A DNA stretch of 64,000 nucleotides from the NCBI GenBank assembly GCA_963738365.1, contig CAVTWH010000010.1, positions 186,001 to 250,000 on the forward strand, given 5' to 3'. Below, one piece after another: positions 8,341-16,644 of this stretch. Source of the stretch: CAVTWH01 sp963738365. Its GTDB lineage: Bacteria; Actinomycetota; Actinomycetes; Mycobacteriales; Micromonosporaceae. The notes below the pieces were generated by a model. The model was not told the origin of the DNA and ran no database searches. It saw nothing but the letters and a program-made list of their open reading frames with translations. Position 1 is the first letter of the stretch. Every line of letters starts with the position of its first letter. The position numbers and the translations under genes are program-made.

Positions 8341-9650
8341 CTGTCGACCTCGACGATGGGTATCCCACGCGCCGACAGGCCGAGAGATTGGCGGTCCTCC
8401 GGCCGCTCGTAGAAGAGCTTGCCGATGTTGTTGATCCGACGTGTACCGGCTTTGGTCAACCGGACGAAGCGTCCGTCGCGCACGATGAGGTCCTGTAGCT
8501 CCAGCGCCTCCATCTCCTGCCCGAACACCGAATCAACGGAGACGCCGTACTGTCGCTGGAATCGCTCGGTGTCAAACGGATCCATCCGCAGCCCGAACAT
8601 CATCGTGCGTCGCATCCGTGCGCCGACGTCGAGGATCGCTCCGGCGGTTGTTGCACCGCCGGTCTGGTTGGCACGCTCGGTGTATTCGCCGATGGAGTAC
8701 GCGTTGATCGAGTGCCGACCGTCGACGTACGTGACCGCACTTGGCCCGACGCCCACCCACTCGCCGTCCTCCCACTGGAGTTCGGTGTATCGGCAGCGGG
8801 GCGTGTCCCGCCGCACGAAGTCGAAGACGTTGTAGTGGTCGAACCCGTTGGCGACGAAGATCTCCCGGGCCGCCTCGAACATCTCCTCTTCGACGCGCTC
8901 GTCCGGCAGTTCGAGGGTGCCCGCGCGCAGCCGCGACCAGAGCACCGTCCCCTCGCGGACCCACAGCGGGTAGAAGCTGACATGGGCCGGTCCGCAGGCC
9001 AGCGCCGTGCGTACGGATTCCCGGACATCCTCGACGCTCTGCCCGGGCAGCCGGTAGATGAGGTCCAGGTTGATGTTCTCGAATCCGGCAGCCGCGGCCA
9101 GACGTAGCGCTTCACGTGCCTCGGCCGCGGTGTGATCGCGCCCGATCTCGGCCAGTACGCGGTCGTTGAATGATTGAACGCCGATGCTCAGCCGGTTCCC
9201 CCCGGCCGACCGGAACATCGAGAGTTTCTCGGCGCTCAGCGACGCCGGACTCCACTCCATGCTGAATTCGCAGTCGTCGGTGATCGTGAACGTACCGGTG
9301 ATCATGTCGAGGAGCCGCTGGAGCTGATGCGGCTCCAGCAGCGAAGGCGTGCCGCCGCCGATGAAGATGACGTTCAGCGGTCGGCCGGCGACCTGGCCGC
9401 GATCGCGAACGGTCCGGATCTCGCGCTCCATCGCATCGAGGAACACGTCCATCTCGTCGCGTAGATCGTCACCGACACGGACCTTGTACTTGCAGAAATG
9501 ACAACGGTGCGCGCAGAACGGGATGTGGGCATAGAGCCCGATCGGTGGGCGGTTCCAGGCATCGGACGGCTCCATGGCCTCGATGCGCGCTGGGTACCAC
9601 CGGACGTAATCGCGCTCGATCTCCTCGAGTTGGCTTTGACTGATCGTCAC
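8337..9650 (-). CDS. HemN-like radical SAM protein
   Basis: The 437-residue protein carries the radical SAM cluster motif C46-AHR-C50-HF-C53, the GGGTPS motif, a HemN-type LSIGVQSFND segment and NINLDLIYRLPGQS, followed by the HemN C-terminal domain. Members include coproporphyrinogen dehydrogenase and many methyltransferases, cyclopropanases and other natural-product enzymes of the HemN-like class. No haem genes are nearby, so a tailoring role is more likely. GTG 9650 overlaps the preceding stop as GTGA; an upstream in-frame extension is rejected because it lies inside the C-ribosyltransferase gene. Confidence 0.9.
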   Translation of the reverse strand: MTISQSQLEEIERDYVRWYPARIEAMEPSDAWNRPPIGLYAHIPFCAHRCHFCKYKVRVGDDLRDEMDVFLDAMEREIRTVRDRGQVAGRPLNVIFIGGGTPSLLEPHQLQRLLDMITGTFTITDDCEFSMEWSPASLSAEKLSMFRSAGGNRLSIGVQSFNDRVLAEIGRDHTAAEAREALRLAAAAGFENINLDLIYRLPGQSVEDVRESVRTALACGPAHVSFYPLWVREGTVLWSRLRAGTLELPDERVEEEMFEAAREIFVANGFDHYNVFDFVRRDTPRCRYTELQWEDGEWVGVGPSAVTYVDGRHSINAYSIGEYTERANQTGGATTAGAILDVGARMRRTMMFGLRMDPFDTERFQRQYGVSVDSVFGQEMEALELQDLIVRDGRFVRLTKAGTRRINNIGKLFYERPEDRQSLGLSARGIPIVEVDR

Positions 9651-10687
9651 GCAAAGGCTCCTCGTGTCGAGATATTGGCGGACTCGCCGAATGGTGTGGT
9701 CCGCACCCACTGCAGCGGTAGGCCGCGCTTGTGTGCCGCCTGACTGACCCGCTCGGCCATGGTTGCGGCGTCGATGAGCGACGAGTCGAATACTCCGTAG
9801 ACCAACGGACCGGTCGAACTGAGGCCGGCGCCGCCGGCGCCTGCGGCTACTACCACGTCGACCAGCGACCGCCACGGCGCGAGCTCCGGACGCGCCCAGT
9901 GACAACGCTTCCAGCCGACATCTTGCAAGGTGGTAAGCGCCTGACCGAACGCCGTGAGGTCACGCTCGACCACGGCCGGCATCAGGCCCATCAGGACGGT
10001 GTGACTAACCGCCTGCACCTCGGCGAGCGGGACGGGCGTGTTGGCAATCATGAAATCACGCTCGGCGGCGCCTTCCAGACCGCCGGCGCGCTCGGGCATC
10101 GCCAGCACCACCGACCACTCCGGCGGCGCCGGGTGGGCGAAGAGCACGGGCGGTATTGGCGCGCCCTCGGCGAACCGACTGGGGAGAAACGCCGGCTTGC
10201 TGGCAACCGTGTGGCCACCGTCGATGACGATGCCGCCAGCGGCGAAGCAATGTATACCGATACCGGACGTACCGCCCCGGCCAGCGGCGCGGCCGAGGTC
10301 GGCGGGACTGAACGGTCGGCCATGCAGCGTACCGACCGCCTGTAGCAGGGCGAGCCTGAGTTGGGTGCCGGAGCCCAAGCCCTGGTGAGCAGGGATCATC
10401 GACTCCACCCGCACGTCGAGGTCGGGCTTGACGTCGAGTGCCTGTGCCGCGCGTACGAGCTCGTTGGCTACCCGTTGCCGGGTGGACTCGGAGTCGGCGT
10501 GCACGACCGGCCCGCCGGGACGGCGGGACACGGCGATGCGAAGGCACGGATCACGTACCGCAAAACCCACGCTGCCGTCGACGCGTCCGCGGGTGCCGTT
10601 CATGTCGATCAGCGTGACGTGTATCCGGGCTGACGCACTGACCTGGACCTCGACCGGCAACCTCAGGTCAGGCAAGGTCAAGGACAT
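9647..10687 (-). CDS. Beta-RFAP-synthase-like C-ribosyltransferase
   Basis: The 346-residue protein closely follows the beta-ribofuranosylaminobenzene 5'-phosphate synthase family (GHMP fold). Motifs are SARIHVTLIDMNG, GRVDGSVGFAV, HQGLGSGTQLRLA, GRGGTSGIGIH, GGIVIDGGH, PVPLAEVQAVSH, LMPAVVERDLTAFGQAL and LSSTGPLVYGVF. In methanopterin synthesis this enzyme joins PRPP to 4-hydroxybenzoate with loss of CO2, making a C-C ribosyl bond; related bacterial enzymes build C-nucleoside antibiotics such as formycin and pyrazofurin. ATG 10687 sits 7 nt after AGGGA and overlaps the trpB-like gene by 20 nt. This is the signature gene of the operon. Confidence 0.92.
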   Translation of the reverse strand: MSLTLPDLRLPVEVQVSASARIHVTLIDMNGTRGRVDGSVGFAVRDPCLRIAVSRRPGGPVVHADSESTRQRVANELVRAAQALDVKPDLDVRVESMIPAHQGLGSGTQLRLALLQAVGTLHGRPFSPADLGRAAGRGGTSGIGIHCFAAGGIVIDGGHTVASKPAFLPSRFAEGAPIPPVLFAHPAPPEWSVVLAMPERAGGLEGAAERDFMIANTPVPLAEVQAVSHTVLMGLMPAVVERDLTAFGQALTTLQDVGWKRCHWARPELAPWRSLVDVVVAAGAGGAGLSSTGPLVYGVFDSSLIDAATMAERVSQAAHKRGLPLQWVRTTPFGESANISTRGAFA

Positions 10688-11984
10688 CCGCATATCCCTG
10701 AAGATCCAGATAGCCGTGGCCGCTGAGGCAGATCACGATGGTCCGCGGCGCGGTCCCGGCCGGCGTGTTGCGAACCTCATCGATGGCCGCGAGGATCGCG
10801 TGAGCACTCTCCGGCGCTGGCAGCACGCCCTCGGTTCGCAGGAAGGTCTGGCCGGCGGTGAAGACGGCATGCTGGTCAAACGCGCGTGCAGTGATGAGAC
10901 CATGCTGAACGAGGCTGGACAGGATCGGTGTCTTGCCGTGGTAGCGCAGCCCACCGGAGTGGATCGGCGGTGGAACGAAGTCGTTTCCGAGCGTGTACAT
11001 CGGGATGCGCGGCGTTTGGCCGTTGGAGTCGGCCCAGTCGTAGCGAAACTCGCCCTTTGTCAATGTTGGCACCGCCGCCGGCTCCGCGGCCACACAGAGC
11101 GGCCGCTCTGACCCGGTCACGAAGGGAGCCACGAAACCGGTGAAGTTGCTGCCGCCACCGACGCAACCGACAAGCACGTCAGGCTCAAGACCGACGATTT
11201 CGAGCTGACGCTTGGTCTCCAGGCCGATGACTGTCTGGTGCAGTGCCGCGTAGTACGACATGCAGCCCAGCGCCAATCGATGTGTCGAATCGGCGCGAAC
11301 GAGCTCGATCGCCTCCGCCATCCCGATACCCAGGCTGCCGGGACTCGTCGGGTCATCGGCCAGAACGCCGAGACCGACTTCGGTGGCGGTGCTGGGCGAG
11401 GAGATCACCTCGGCACCGAGCATCCTCATCAAGTTGCGACGGTACGGCTTCTCGTCGAAGCTCTTGCGTACCATGAAGACTTTGAGCTTCAGCCCGAACG
11501 TGGCACAGGCTAGTGCGAGTGCGGTGCCCCACTGCCCCGCTCCGGTGTCGGTGACCAACGTCTCGACGCCGTCCTGGGCGGCGTAGTACGCCTGAACCAG
11601 TGCGGTGTTGAACTTGTGACTGCCACCCGGGTTGAGGTCTTCGCGCTTGTAGAAGATGCGGTGCGGTGTGTCGAGGTACTGTTCCAGACCGGACGCACGA
11701 ACCAGCGGCGACGGTCGATAGCGCGCATAGGCATCGAAGATCGGCTGCGGGATCTCGATCTGCGAGTCCGTGGCGTATCGACCCTTCAACAGCTCAATCC
11801 GCAGACATTCGGTCGGCCACAGCCAGTCGAAGTCGGTCTCGAGGGCCGGCCGGTCCTCAGTCGGGTGCAAATGCGGATCGATCTTGTATGGCAGATCAAC
11901 CGCGAGGTTGTACCAACTGCGCGGCAGTACGCTCTCGTCGAGATCGATTCGGTAGCGTGATGCCTGCTCGACGATGCCGGTCAC
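10668..11984 (-). CDS. TrpB2-type tryptophan-synthase-beta-like PLP enzyme
   Basis: The 438-residue protein has the TrpB-like signature: SWYNLAVDLP at the N-terminus, YKREDLNPGGSHKFNTA with PLP-binding Lys124, GAGQWGTALALA and the phosphate-cradle GCVGGGSNF. Its long N-terminal arm is typical of the TrpB2 subgroup, which is often not linked to trpA. It probably performs a beta-replacement on serine or threonine with an aromatic or other nucleophile. GTG 11984 is preceded by GGAGG at 4 nt and overlaps the stop of the preceding small ORF. No trpA is nearby, so a specialised metabolic role is inferred. Confidence 0.9.
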   Translation of the reverse strand: MTGIVEQASRYRIDLDESVLPRSWYNLAVDLPYKIDPHLHPTEDRPALETDFDWLWPTECLRIELLKGRYATDSQIEIPQPIFDAYARYRPSPLVRASGLEQYLDTPHRIFYKREDLNPGGSHKFNTALVQAYYAAQDGVETLVTDTGAGQWGTALALACATFGLKLKVFMVRKSFDEKPYRRNLMRMLGAEVISSPSTATEVGLGVLADDPTSPGSLGIGMAEAIELVRADSTHRLALGCMSYYAALHQTVIGLETKRQLEIVGLEPDVLVGCVGGGSNFTGFVAPFVTGSERPLCVAAEPAAVPTLTKGEFRYDWADSNGQTPRIPMYTLGNDFVPPPIHSGGLRYHGKTPILSSLVQHGLITARAFDQHAVFTAGQTFLRTEGVLPAPESAHAILAAIDEVRNTPAGTAPRTIVICLSGHGYLDLQGYADVLDLA

Positions 11985-12172
11985 CGATCCTCCAAAGCGT
12001 CCTCCCGCCAGGCGCGGCAGGTAACGGGGCGGTACGAACTTGACGACGAGCGAAAGACTGCCAGGCAGAGACCAACTTCGCCATGGGCACAAGGACTCAT
12101 GACCAGGTCCGTTGACGGCTGGATGGCCTTGTAGTACCCGTCGGCGCGGGCCACCCAGCTCAGAAACGTCAC
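11981..12172 (-). CDS. Small hypothetical protein coupled to trpB-like gene
   Basis: This ORF encodes 63 residues starting at GTG 12172. Its TGA overlaps the trpB-like GTG start (GTGA), and its own GTG overlaps the TGA of a tiny ORF upstream. I recognise no domain; it has two isolated cysteines and a serine run (SSSSS). The GTGA linkage at both ends matches the way the operon's other genes are joined, which argues that it is translated, but chance cannot be excluded at this length. Confidence 0.4.
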   Translation of the reverse strand: MTFLSWVARADGYYKAIQPSTDLVMSPCAHGEVGLCLAVFRSSSSSYRPVTCRAWREDALEDR

Positions 12173-12246
12173 CTCATACGGACCGCACGCAACGTAGCCG
12201 GGCCGCCATGAACCCGCACGGCGTCGCGGCTTTCGGTTACTGTCAT
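12169..12246 (-). CDS. Possible 25-residue leader or coupling peptide
   Basis: This is a tiny ORF from ATG 12246, sequence type MTVTESRDAVR then an Arg-rich end, stopping at a TGA that overlaps the next GTG. It follows the 86-residue gene by 32 nt. It has no convincing Shine-Dalgarno. It is included only because of the overlapping stop/start arrangement. Confidence 0.25.
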   Translation of the reverse strand: MTVTESRDAVRVHGGPATLRAVRMR

Positions 12247-12278
12247 GCAGTGGTTGCCGCCGATTCGTCGACTCCCGC

Positions 12279-12539
12279 CTATTGATCCTCGACCGGCGGC
12301 TCTGTGCGGACGAGCTTGGGCCTCGGACGTCCGGCCCGTCGCTCGTGTTGCGGGAGCAGGACGAGGAGCCGGCGGACCTCCTCCAACGCCCAGAGCGCCT
12401 GATCGACGCGGGCGGTCAGGCAGTAGTGACAGGCTTGATCTCGGTGTTCGAACCCGGCGTGATCTAACGGCCGGTACGCACCTGACGTGCCCGATGACGG
12501 CGGGCGATCCCGCTCGATGCCATTGTCGTCCGCCCTCAT
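12279..12539 (-). CDS. Conserved small protein with CxxC motif
   Basis: The 86-residue protein has a well-placed ribosome site (GGGGAGG, 5 nt before ATG 12539). The middle contains HRDQACHYCLTARVDQALWALEEVRRLL, a CxxC followed by an amphipathic helix. The type resembles short actinobacterial proteins of unknown function often found beside regulators, but I cannot name a family. It may be the first gene of the trpB-like operon. Confidence 0.6.
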   Translation of the reverse strand: MRADDNGIERDRPPSSGTSGAYRPLDHAGFEHRDQACHYCLTARVDQALWALEEVRRLLVLLPQHERRAGRPRPKLVRTEPPVEDQ

Positions 12540-13124
12540 AAGGGCCTCCCCTGCCGGTCAGATGAGATTGCGTAGTGGTTGATGGTCGCGCACAACCGAC
12601 GTCGACAGCCTTCAGGTCACGGATCAACGCGTCTGACATCCCTGGCGCGACCGCCTCAATCCGGATCCGATTCGCTGTCGCACCCCGTTGCCATCCTTCG
12701 ATCGTCGGCCGACAGTGAGCGGGGAGGTCATCGAGGGCGGTTCGGCTGAACCCGACCGATCGACTTCAGCGATCGTCGTTGATAACGGCACGAAGTCGGC
12801 AAGGTCGGCCGCTCGGGACTTGATCGCGAGGTCCGGCGCATCATGGTCATCTCACCGGCCGCCCTTCAACGTAGCCGGGACCCGCCGGTTCGATGGCCGG
12901 AGGCGACGGTCATAGCGGTGGTTCACCCCGTGCTGCTCGTGCACGTGAACCGATGTCGGTTGGTTTCTTGACGATCGTTGCGAGCGGTGGGATTCGGATG
13001 TGAGCGTCGCAGCCGTAACACCCGATGGTAAATAGGGCGTAGGACCCATGTGACATCGGCCCGAGCCGATTGGATGGTGATGTGCGCCGCAGCGTCCGGC
13101 ACAGTCATTGCGTTGTCGGATGAG
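12540..13124. other. Gene-free stretch beside IS debris
   Basis: About 585 bases carry no protein-like frame. Short frames on both strands are interrupted and lack recognisable motifs. It lies between the 86-residue gene and an ISAs1 remnant and is probably decayed mobile-element sequence plus the operon promoter. Confidence 0.5.
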
Positions 13125-13430
13125 CGCCGGTCATGTTGTTGATCAGCTTGTGGGCGGCGTGGGGAAAGCCGCCCCGTCGGGCAACTCGACGGTGCCGGCT
13201 GTGAAGGTGCGGGTCTCGGTGCGGCCGTGGCCGTGTTCGCGGGTGCGGTGCCCGACGCCGATACGTGCCCAGGGCAGGCTACGGATCAGCCGGTGTGGGC
13301 GGGGTTGGTTGGCCTTGACCAGTACCAGCACGGGCGGTGACCTCGTGGGTGCGCTCCACCTGGGTGTGCGGGGCGTCGGCGACGAACACCACCCTGTTCA
13401 GGTCGCCCATAACCCGCGGGTGCGGTCCTT
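13125..13430 (-). pseudogene. Decayed ISAs1-type transposase fragment
   Basis: The minus-strand translation gives VVFVADAPHTQVERTHEV, then LVLVKANQPRPHRLIRSLPW and GHRTREHGHGRTETRT, which match the DDE region of ISAs1-family transposases (ADAxHTQ, VKxNQP, RxRGHGRxExR). At least two frameshifts separate these blocks and the last part (FPTPPTS then stop) reads FPHAAHKLINN if one C is restored. No intact termini were found. It marks past transposition between the two biosynthetic clusters. Confidence 0.75.
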
Positions 13431-13706
13431 CGAGGTCGCACGGACTTCTGTAACCCTCATGGTCACCGATGGATCACATTTACCGCCTTCGACCCCATGC
13501 CCCTATCATCGCAGGTCAACCCGCTTCCGACCGACTACACAGTCGCCCTGCCTGCCGCATGTGGGGCAGCGACCAACGGCTGAATTCGCTACAGTTTTAG
13601 GGGCATTACCGCCGGTGTGACGTTCGCGACAAGTAGTGGCCAACTCGGCCTAAATGCGCGGATGCCGCACTCACCAGGGTCGACGGGGCGAGGGAGAAAC
13701 TGCGAT

Positions 13707-14153
13707 ATGGCATCGACCACCAGTTCGATACCTCTGCGGCCGTGCGACGAGGTTCGGGCATGCGGGGACGACAACCTTGCCCAGGTGGTGGCGGCAGCGG
13801 TGATGCTGCTGGAAGAAAGCATCGCGTCGGTTCGGGGCATCGCCATCGAAGTCGGCGAGAGCGTCGACCGGGAGTTGCTCGATCCGGCCGCACGCACCTC
13901 CGGCTTCGCCATCTGCCCGATCCACGGCGATGCCGCAGCGCTGCCACCTTCCGTGTCCAACGTTCTCACCGCCCGTCAGCTCGAGGTGTTGCAGCTACTC
14001 ACGGTCGGCATGACCAACCGTGGCATCGCCAGAAAGCTGGGTATCGCCGAGAAGACGGTGAAGAACCACATGCAGGCGATCTTCAACCGACTCCAGGTCG
14101 CTGATCGCACACAGGCAGCGGTCTACGCGGTTCGGCATCGGCTCGTGGCGTGA
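13707..14153 (+). CDS. LuxR-type HTH transcriptional regulator
   Basis: The 148-residue protein has a C-terminal LuxR/GerE DNA-binding domain (LTARQLEVLQLLTVGM, IARKLGIAEKTVKNH, IFNRLQVADRTQAAVYA). The N-terminal 80 residues are helical and do not match a receiver or PAS domain. ATG 13707 follows GGGAG by about 10 nt; an in-frame ATG at 13617 is less likely. It sits between the ribosyltransferase operon and the acyl cluster and points toward the latter, so it is a candidate cluster activator. Confidence 0.82.
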   Translation: MASTTSSIPLRPCDEVRACGDDNLAQVVAAAVMLLEESIASVRGIAIEVGESVDRELLDPAARTSGFAICPIHGDAAALPPSVSNVLTARQLEVLQLLTVGMTNRGIARKLGIAEKTVKNHMQAIFNRLQVADRTQAAVYAVRHRLVA

Positions 14154-14221
14154 TGTGAGATCGAGCATGGGTCGACGGGGTGGATCGTCACCCCGGCCGC
14201 GGAAGCTCTCCGGCGGCCGTA

Positions 14222-14289
14222 GGCTTCCGGCGGTTACGGGCTTCCGGCGGTTACGGGCTTCCGGCGGTTACGGGCTTCCGGCGGTTATG
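14222..14289. repeat. 17-bp direct repeat, four tandem copies
   Basis: The unit GGCTTCCGGCGGTTACG is repeated at 14222, 14239, 14256 and 14273; the first three copies are identical and the last differs by one base. The last copy overlaps the stop codon of the acyl carrier protein gene. It lies between the luxR-type gene and the convergent ACP gene. No hairpin is evident. Confidence 0.9.
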
Positions 14290-14557
14290 GAGAGACGTTT
14301 TCCGGCTGGTTGTTGGCGTACACGTCGACGAGCTCGGCCACGGTCCTCGGGAAGATTTCGTCCTCGAGCGCGAGGAACGGGTCGAACCCCAACGACTCTT
14401 CCAATCGCGTGACAAGGACGGCGAAGGCGAGACTGTCCATGCCGCTTTCGACGAGTCCGCTCTGCAGGGCGACCTCGACCTTCTCGCTACTCTCCTCGTC
14501 GAGGAGCTTGACGACCTCGTGCAGGACGACGTCCTCTATCTGCTTTCGTTCGAGCAT
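14285..14557 (-). CDS. Acyl carrier protein
   Basis: The 90-residue protein is an ACP with the phosphopantetheine attachment motif GMDSLAF (Ser42), an acidic helix II and a GFDPF/EIFPRTVAEL C-terminal part. It is the last gene of the minus-strand operon SDR-ligase-transglutaminase-ABC. It probably carries the acyl or amino-acyl group loaded by the adjacent AMP-ligase. It is distinct from the second carrier protein at 23.7 kb. Confidence 0.9.
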   Translation of the reverse strand: MLERKQIEDVVLHEVVKLLDEESSEKVEVALQSGLVESGMDSLAFAVLVTRLEESLGFDPFLALEDEIFPRTVAELVDVYANNQPENVSP

Positions 14558-14607
14558 CGTGGTTCCTTCCGTTCAATGGGTTGACCGGCATGTTCCGGCC
14601 GCAGCGA

Positions 14608-15342
14608 TTACGCGGTGGAACCGCCGTCGATGGTCAGCACCGTTCCCGTGACGCCGGCTGCCTGGGGTGACAGCAGGTAGGCGACGGCAGCGGCTACTTC
14701 GTCGACACTGGCGAACCGGCCGATCGGACTGCGCGCCCTGATGCGTTCCAGGCTTTCCGGCTCCAACGCCCCGGTCATCTCGGTGTCGAGGAAGCCCGGA
14801 GCCACGGCATTGACCGTGACGCCCCGACGCCCCACCTCCCGGGCCAGCGAACGGGTGGATCCCTCCAGGCCGGCCTTTGCCGCCGCGTAGACGGCCAGTC
14901 CGCGGAAGCCGGTTGAGGCGACGATCGAGGAGACGTTGACGATCCGGCCGCGCCGCTCCGAGATCATCGAACGGACGAGGTACTTGGTCAGCAGCAACGG
15001 TGACACCAGGTTGAGGTCTATCGCCTGTCGGATCGTCGGGTCCTGCAGGATGGGCAGCAGTCCGTCGACGCCACGAGCGGCATTGTTCACCAGCGCGTAG
15101 GGCGGGCCGTACGTCCGCACGATTTCCCGTGCCAGTGCCGGCAGCGCATCCAGATCGCCGAGGTCGGCGCAGACGTGCGCGTAGTTCGGCCCGATCTCGC
15201 TCGGCTTGACCTCCCGACGGGCGATGCCGACGACCCGGTACCCGTCGTGTTCCAGTCGGCTGGCGACCGCGCGGCCCAGGCCGCTGCTTGTCCCGGTTAC
15301 CACCGCGCACGGCAGTTCGGTAAGGGATGTCGGACCGCTCAC
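14608..15342 (-). CDS. SDR-family oxidoreductase, FabG-like
   Basis: The 244-residue short-chain dehydrogenase has a TGTSSGLGRA cofactor loop, NNAA strand, catalytic Ser (VNVSSIVAS), YAAAK (Tyr and Lys) and PGFLDTEM. The architecture matches 3-oxoacyl-ACP reductases using NAD(P)H. The GTG start overlaps the ligase stop as GTGA, and the ACP gene follows by 50 nt. It probably reduces an ACP-bound keto intermediate. Confidence 0.9.
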   Translation of the reverse strand: MSGPTSLTELPCAVVTGTSSGLGRAVASRLEHDGYRVVGIARREVKPSEIGPNYAHVCADLGDLDALPALAREIVRTYGPPYALVNNAARGVDGLLPILQDPTIRQAIDLNLVSPLLLTKYLVRSMISERRGRIVNVSSIVASTGFRGLAVYAAAKAGLEGSTRSLAREVGRRGVTVNAVAPGFLDTEMTGALEPESLERIRARSPIGRFASVDEVAAAVAYLLSPQAAGVTGTVLTIDGGSTA

Positions 15343-16643
15343 GCTCTGCTGGCCTTTCCCGTCGACGACAAGGACAACCCGGAAACCACGGTGATCCGGG
15401 CCGGGGTGTGCGATCGGGGCAGCTGCCCGGCAACGAAGGTCCGTAGGGTCGTCTGCAGGCCGGCGGGGTCAACGTCCGCGCCGGCCCGGGACAGCACGAC
15501 CTCGCAGGTCAGGATCCATCCCGTGATCGGGTTGCGGCGGGGGATCACGACGCAGTCCTGGACGGCCGGATGCCGGCGCAGTACTTCCTCCACCTGTTCC
15601 GGCGAGACCTTGTCGCCACCGACGTTGACCAGACCCGACGCGCGGCCCAGGAAGTACACGCGATCGCCACGGATCTCGACCAGGTCACCCGTGCAGACGA
15701 AACCGTCCGGTGTGGCCACGCTGCTGCCCGGGGCGTGGACGAAGAGAATCCCGTCCCGGATGTCCAGCGCCACACCGTCGGGGGCCGTGTCCAGGAACTG
15801 CCGGGGGAACCCTTCCAGGCCGTCGCTGACCGAGAAGGCGGCGCTGGCCTCGGTGGATGCGTAGACGTGGGTGATCCGAGCAGCGAACCGCCGGCTCAGG
15901 GCGTTGAGCAACGGCTGGGTGGCCGTCTCGCCGCCCAGGGTGACCTGCCGCAGCGGGAGGTCGTCGCAGGCGCGGCTGCGCAGGATCATCCGCCACATGG
16001 TCGGAGTCGCGGACAGGGCATTGACTCCCGATCGGACGAACCGATCGATGCGCTCATCGAGGTTGGCGCAGTCACCGGCGTCCACGATGCTGTCGCCGCC
16101 GTGGACCGCCTGGAGGAGAACCTGAATTCCGGCCATCCGTGTCGGCGGATACAGCAGTCCCCACCGCCGGTGCTCGTGACCGCCGGGCCGGCGGTCGGCT
16201 GACTGGGTCCGCCGCGCCAGCGAGGTCATGGCGTGGTCCGTTGGGGTGGGCGTCCCCGTGGTACCCGATGAGAACAGGCGCCAGGTCGTCGGCAGCCCGT
16301 CCGCATCATCCCGCGTCCGCGGGCCTGCACCGGCGGTGCCGGTGGCGGCAGGCTCGCCGATCTCGTCTTCCCGGAGCACCACCGCCTGCGCCGAGACGAC
16401 CACCGGATCCAGCTCACCCACGAGCTCGACGCGGGCGGCCCAGCCTTCGAGAGCGACGATGGCCGCGGCGATCAGGCGGGAACGTCGACCGACAAGGGCC
16501 ACCGTCGCACCCGGCGGAACCCGATGCCGGAGCCCGAAAGCGTCGCCGGCCAGTGCCTGCCTGGTGAGCGGGGCGAGCCCTTCGCTGATGATGACCGGAT
16601 GGTCGGTGGCCGTCGCCGACGCGGCCCCCGCGTGCACGTCCAT
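15339..16643 (-). CDS. Adenylate-forming acyl/aryl ligase
   Basis: The 434-residue protein belongs to the ANL superfamily. It has the phosphate loop SSGTTGTPTP, VYASTEASAAF (A5-like), the FVCTGDLVEI hinge aspartate region, GRASGLVNVGGDKVSPEQVEEVL and a terminal STGKASR lysine. It is shorter than typical acyl-CoA synthetases at the N-terminus. ATG 16643 is one base from the transglutaminase-like stop. It probably activates a carboxylate as the acyl-adenylate and loads the operon's ACP. Confidence 0.85.
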   Translation of the reverse strand: MDVHAGAASATATDHPVIISEGLAPLTRQALAGDAFGLRHRVPPGATVALVGRRSRLIAAAIVALEGWAARVELVGELDPVVVSAQAVVLREDEIGEPAATGTAGAGPRTRDDADGLPTTWRLFSSGTTGTPTPTDHAMTSLARRTQSADRRPGGHEHRRWGLLYPPTRMAGIQVLLQAVHGGDSIVDAGDCANLDERIDRFVRSGVNALSATPTMWRMILRSRACDDLPLRQVTLGGETATQPLLNALSRRFAARITHVYASTEASAAFSVSDGLEGFPRQFLDTAPDGVALDIRDGILFVHAPGSSVATPDGFVCTGDLVEIRGDRVYFLGRASGLVNVGGDKVSPEQVEEVLRRHPAVQDCVVIPRRNPITGWILTCEVVLSRAGADVDPAGLQTTLRTFVAGQLPRSHTPARITVVSGLSLSSTGKASRA

Positions 16644-16644
16644 C

